A stretch of 14,607 nt of DNA. Source: Actinomycetota bacterium (GTDB lineage: Bacteria > Actinomycetota > Actinomycetes > S36-B12). The notes under the pieces were generated by a model. The model saw only the letters and a program-made list of their open reading frames with translations, was not told the DNA's origin and made no database searches. The stretch is from the NCBI GenBank assembly GCA_016870425.1, contig VGBQ01000043.1:1-14607 (forward strand), written 5' to 3'. The position numbers and the translations under genes are program-made. Shown piece after piece: positions 12,792 to 14,607 of this stretch; within the stretch, counting starts at the first letter, position 1, and each line of letters opens with the position of its first letter.

Positions 12792-13574
12792 CTAGATGTC
12801 GAGGTCGACGACCACGGGGGCGTGGTCGCTGGGGCCCTTGCCCTTGCGCGCCTCGCGGTCGACGTAGGCATCCGTGACCCGCGCCGCGAATGCCGCATTG
12901 GCGTAGATCAGGTCGATCCGCATGCCCATGCCCTTGTGGAAGGCCCCGTCGCGGTAGTCCCAGAAGGTGTAGGGCTCGCCCTTGAGTGCACGGGGCATCA
13001 CCTCGCCCAGGCCCGTCGCCCGCAGGTTGGCGAGTGCCGCGCGCTCGGCCGGCGTCACGTGCGTGGAGTTGGCGAAGAGCGAGATGTCCCAGACATCACT
13101 GTCCTCGGGTGCGACGTTGTAGTCGCCGATCACGGCGTACGGCCTATCCGGCGCACTTGCCATCTCCGCTGTCACCGTGTCCCGCAGCACACCGAGCCAT
13201 TCCAACTTGTAGTCGTAGTGCGGATGCACCGGCTCACGGCCGTTGGGCACGTAGACGCTCCACACCCGGACGCCGTCGCATGTCGCACCGATGGCGCGCG
13301 GCTCGATCGATCCGTCGTACGCCGGCTGCCCCGGCAGGTCACGCACGACATCCGCGAGCCCCACGCGCGAGAGCAGCGCGACGCCGTTCCAGCGACCGTC
13401 ACCGTGCGCGGCCACCTCATAGCCGAGTGCCTGGACCGGCATCTCGGGGAAATCCGCGCTCGCGCACTTCAACTCTTGCAGGGCCAGCACGTCGGGCTGG
13501 GCCTGCTCCAGCCAGTCCACGAGGCGGTCCAGTCGGGACTTCACGGAGTTGACGTTCCACGTGGCGATGCGCAC
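12792..13574 (-). CDS. xthA: Exonuclease III family AP endonuclease
   Basis: Base excision repair nuclease that cuts 5' to abasic sites and trims 3' ends; 260 aa, standard length. Motifs in order: ATWNVNS (residues 4-10), ALQELK with the metal-binding Glu (about 31-36), YVPNG (about 108), IGDYNVAPED (about 149-158), GMRIDLIYA, and the catalytic-end SDHAPVVVD. The start is a GTG at 13572-13574, and MRIATWNVNS is the canonical N-terminus. No ribosome binding site precedes it, but TAGCCT (13581-13586 on this strand) ends 6 nt before the GTG, the geometry of a leaderless transcript. The upstream tyrosinase gene on the same strand ends 44 nt away. Confidence 0.96.
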   Translation of the reverse strand: MRIATWNVNSVKSRLDRLVDWLEQAQPDVLALQELKCASADFPEMPVQALGYEVAAHGDGRWNGVALLSRVGLADVVRDLPGQPAYDGSIEPRAIGATCDGVRVWSVYVPNGREPVHPHYDYKLEWLGVLRDTVTAEMASAPDRPYAVIGDYNVAPEDSDVWDISLFANSTHVTPAERAALANLRATGLGEVMPRALKGEPYTFWDYRDGAFHKGMGMRIDLIYANAAFAARVTDAYVDREARKGKGPSDHAPVVVDLDI

Positions 13575-13580
13575 GAGGGG

Positions 13581-13586
13581 AGGCTA
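13581..13586 (-). promoter_or_regulatory. Possible -10 element for a leaderless xthA mRNA
   Basis: TAGCCT fits the actinobacterial TANNNT -10 pattern and is spaced so that transcription would begin at the GTG itself. There is no ribosome binding site in the gap. No clear -35 is seen, which leaderless promoters often lack. Confidence 0.4.
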
Positions 13587-13618
13587 GCCGTTAGGAGGGA
13601 GAGGTCGTGGGACCGGAC

Positions 13619-14607
13619 CTACCTGGGCAGTGAGGCGTAACGGTAGCCGTTGCGCTCGGTGCCGAACCACGAGTTGATCGTGCGGTCGAACCACGGCCAC
13701 ATGGTGTCGCGGGCGTTCCACCCGTAGGGCGCATCGTCCTTGGGCTTGTAGTGCGATCCGCCCTTGAGTTCCCACGCTGCCCAGATGCGATCGACATTGG
13801 CATGGTGGATGAAGAAGACCGGGTCGTTGGGAGAGGTGTAGATCGCCGTCATCGTCCCCTGGGACATCTTGTCTGCGACCTTCCACACACCACCGACGTA
13901 GATGTGCACGGCGTTGTGCATCACGTAGGGCGACCCTTCGGTTTGGAACTGGACGATCCAGCCCGAGTCGCAGGTGGCGGGCTCGGCCTCTCGCCAGCCT
14001 TCGAGGCGATTGCGGAAGGACTTGTCCAGGGGCGATTGGCCGTTGTACGGCGAGTGATCGAATCGGTGGCCGTTGAGCGTCTCGGTGACGTCGGCCGCGG
14101 TCGGCAGGCTGACGGTGCCCAGCGGAAAGGCACCGAAATGGCGCACGAGGTGAGGTTTCGGTGCGGTGACGTCCTTGAGCAGTGCCTTGGGGTCCTGGAC
14201 GGTGATCGTCCACTGACCCTTGCGGAACGGCCCCGTCGTCACGGCCCACGCCTGCTGCGCGTCTCCGTTGCCGCCCATGAAGTCGGGGCTGAAGACCGCA
14301 GCCGTGGACTCGGGGTCGGACCAGTCCCAGTAGGGAAGGCTCATGTGGGGATTCCCGCTCATCCGCTGCAGCATCTCCTCGAAGAGATGCAGGAATTGGC
14401 GGTGCCAGGGGAGGAAGGTGGGCGAGTTGTGCGCTGCTCCTGCCCAGTTGCCGGTCTGCTTCCAACTCACGGTGCACCGGAATGCCTCCCGATGCCACAG
14501 GACGAACTGGTCGTAGTAACTGATCGATGGGGTCCACGGCGAGGGCACGGTCTTGGACTTCTTCACGGCCGCGACGAAATCAGCCTTCTGCGCGGGCGTG
14601 AGGTCCT
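13619..14607 (-). CDS. Tyrosinase/polyphenol oxidase, 5' end outside the window
   Basis: Type 3 copper oxidase that oxidises phenols to quinones. The frame stays open to the right edge, and LTPAQKADFVAAVKKSK there is normal N-terminal tyrosinase sequence. The gene is therefore truncated by the window, not started at the GTG at 14564-14566. Numbering from that GTG, the CuA histidines are H25 (FVLWH), H46 (AAH) and H55 (FLPWHRQFL). The CuB histidines are H217 and H221 (HNAVH), plus H255 in DPVFFIHHANVD. N218 directly follows the first CuB histidine, a position where Asn is associated with true monophenolase activity in characterised tyrosinases. At least 328 aa are visible. Whether a signal peptide or a copper-chaperone partner exists upstream cannot be seen. 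Confidence 0.94.
   Translation of the reverse strand, partial: DLTPAQKADFVAAVKKSKTVPSPWTPSISYYDQFVLWHREAFRCTVSWKQTGNWAGAAHNSPTFLPWHRQFLHLFEEMLQRMSGNPHMSLPYWDWSDPESTAAVFSPDFMGGNGDAQQAWAVTTGPFRKGQWTITVQDPKALLKDVTAPKPHLVRHFGAFPLGTVSLPTAADVTETLNGHRFDHSPYNGQSPLDKSFRNRLEGWREAEPATCDSGWIVQFQTEGSPYVMHNAVHIYVGGVWKVADKMSQGTMTAIYTSPNDPVFFIHHANVDRIWAAWELKGGSHYKPKDDAPYGWNARDTMWPWFDRTINSWFGTERNGYRYASLPR

Noticed and set aside
12723..13640. 305-aa plus-strand open frame over xthA
   Set aside because: It crosses the rplI terminator hairpin and is antisense to xthA with all its catalytic motifs; it has no recognisable domain.
13584..14537. 317-aa alternative minus-strand frame over the tyrosinase gene
   Set aside because: A frame-shifted shadow; the tyrosinase frame carries all six copper histidines.
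1..14607. CRISPR arrays, insertion sequences, tRNA or rRNA genes
   Set aside because: No regularly spaced repeats, transposase motifs, terminal inverted repeats with target duplications, or cloverleaf/rRNA signatures were seen on either strand.

Overview
The window is a high-GC chromosomal segment spanning a bacterial replication origin. The gene order rpmH, rnpA/yidD, yidC, jag, rsmG, parA running left of dnaA, and dnaA, dnaN, recF, dciA running right of it, points to an actinobacterium (Actinomycetota). So do the frequent GTG/TTG starts, hairpins without U-tracts, TANNNT-type -10 elements and TTRTCCACA DnaA boxes. The genus cannot be fixed from the sequence alone.

Layout. Positions 1-20 carry two DnaA boxes next to the end of parA (minus strand, 21-818). 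Two parS sites lie just upstream of parA (842-896). Further right on the minus strand are rsmG, jag, yidC, one ORF that joins RnpA (RNase P protein) to YidD, and rpmH. They are closely packed, overlapping at jag/yidC and rsmG/jag, and are probably served by a promoter at 4331-4359. The rpmH-dnaA spacer carries divergent promoters and DnaA boxes; one box sits between the -35 and -10 of the proposed dnaA promoter. dnaA, dnaN, recF and dciA follow on the plus strand, and the 429-nt dnaA-dnaN spacer is the likely oriC.

Right of dciA the order departs from the usual actinobacterial one. No gyrB/gyrA is present. A secreted GlcNAc-6-sulfatase-like gene sits there instead, followed by a large inverted repeat. 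Next comes the ribosomal and ssDNA-binding operon rpsF-ssb-rpsR-rplI, whose leader can fold into a structure resembling the bS6:bS18 autoregulatory RNA. The encoded bS18 lacks zinc-binding cysteines. A 14-bp-arm hairpin separates rplI from convergent xthA (exonuclease III family). The window closes with a 5'-truncated tyrosinase gene on the minus strand.

Functionally the core combines initiation (DnaA), processivity (DnaN), gap repair (RecF), probable helicase loading (DciA) and origin segregation (ParA/parS). It also covers membrane protein insertion (YidC/YidD, with Jag), tRNA 5' processing (RnpA), rRNA methylation (RsmG) and ribosome assembly. The sulfatase and tyrosinase are the accessory genes. 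I found no wholly new system; the least routine points are the RnpA-YidD fusion, the altered gene content after dciA, the large inverted repeat and the regulatory structures.
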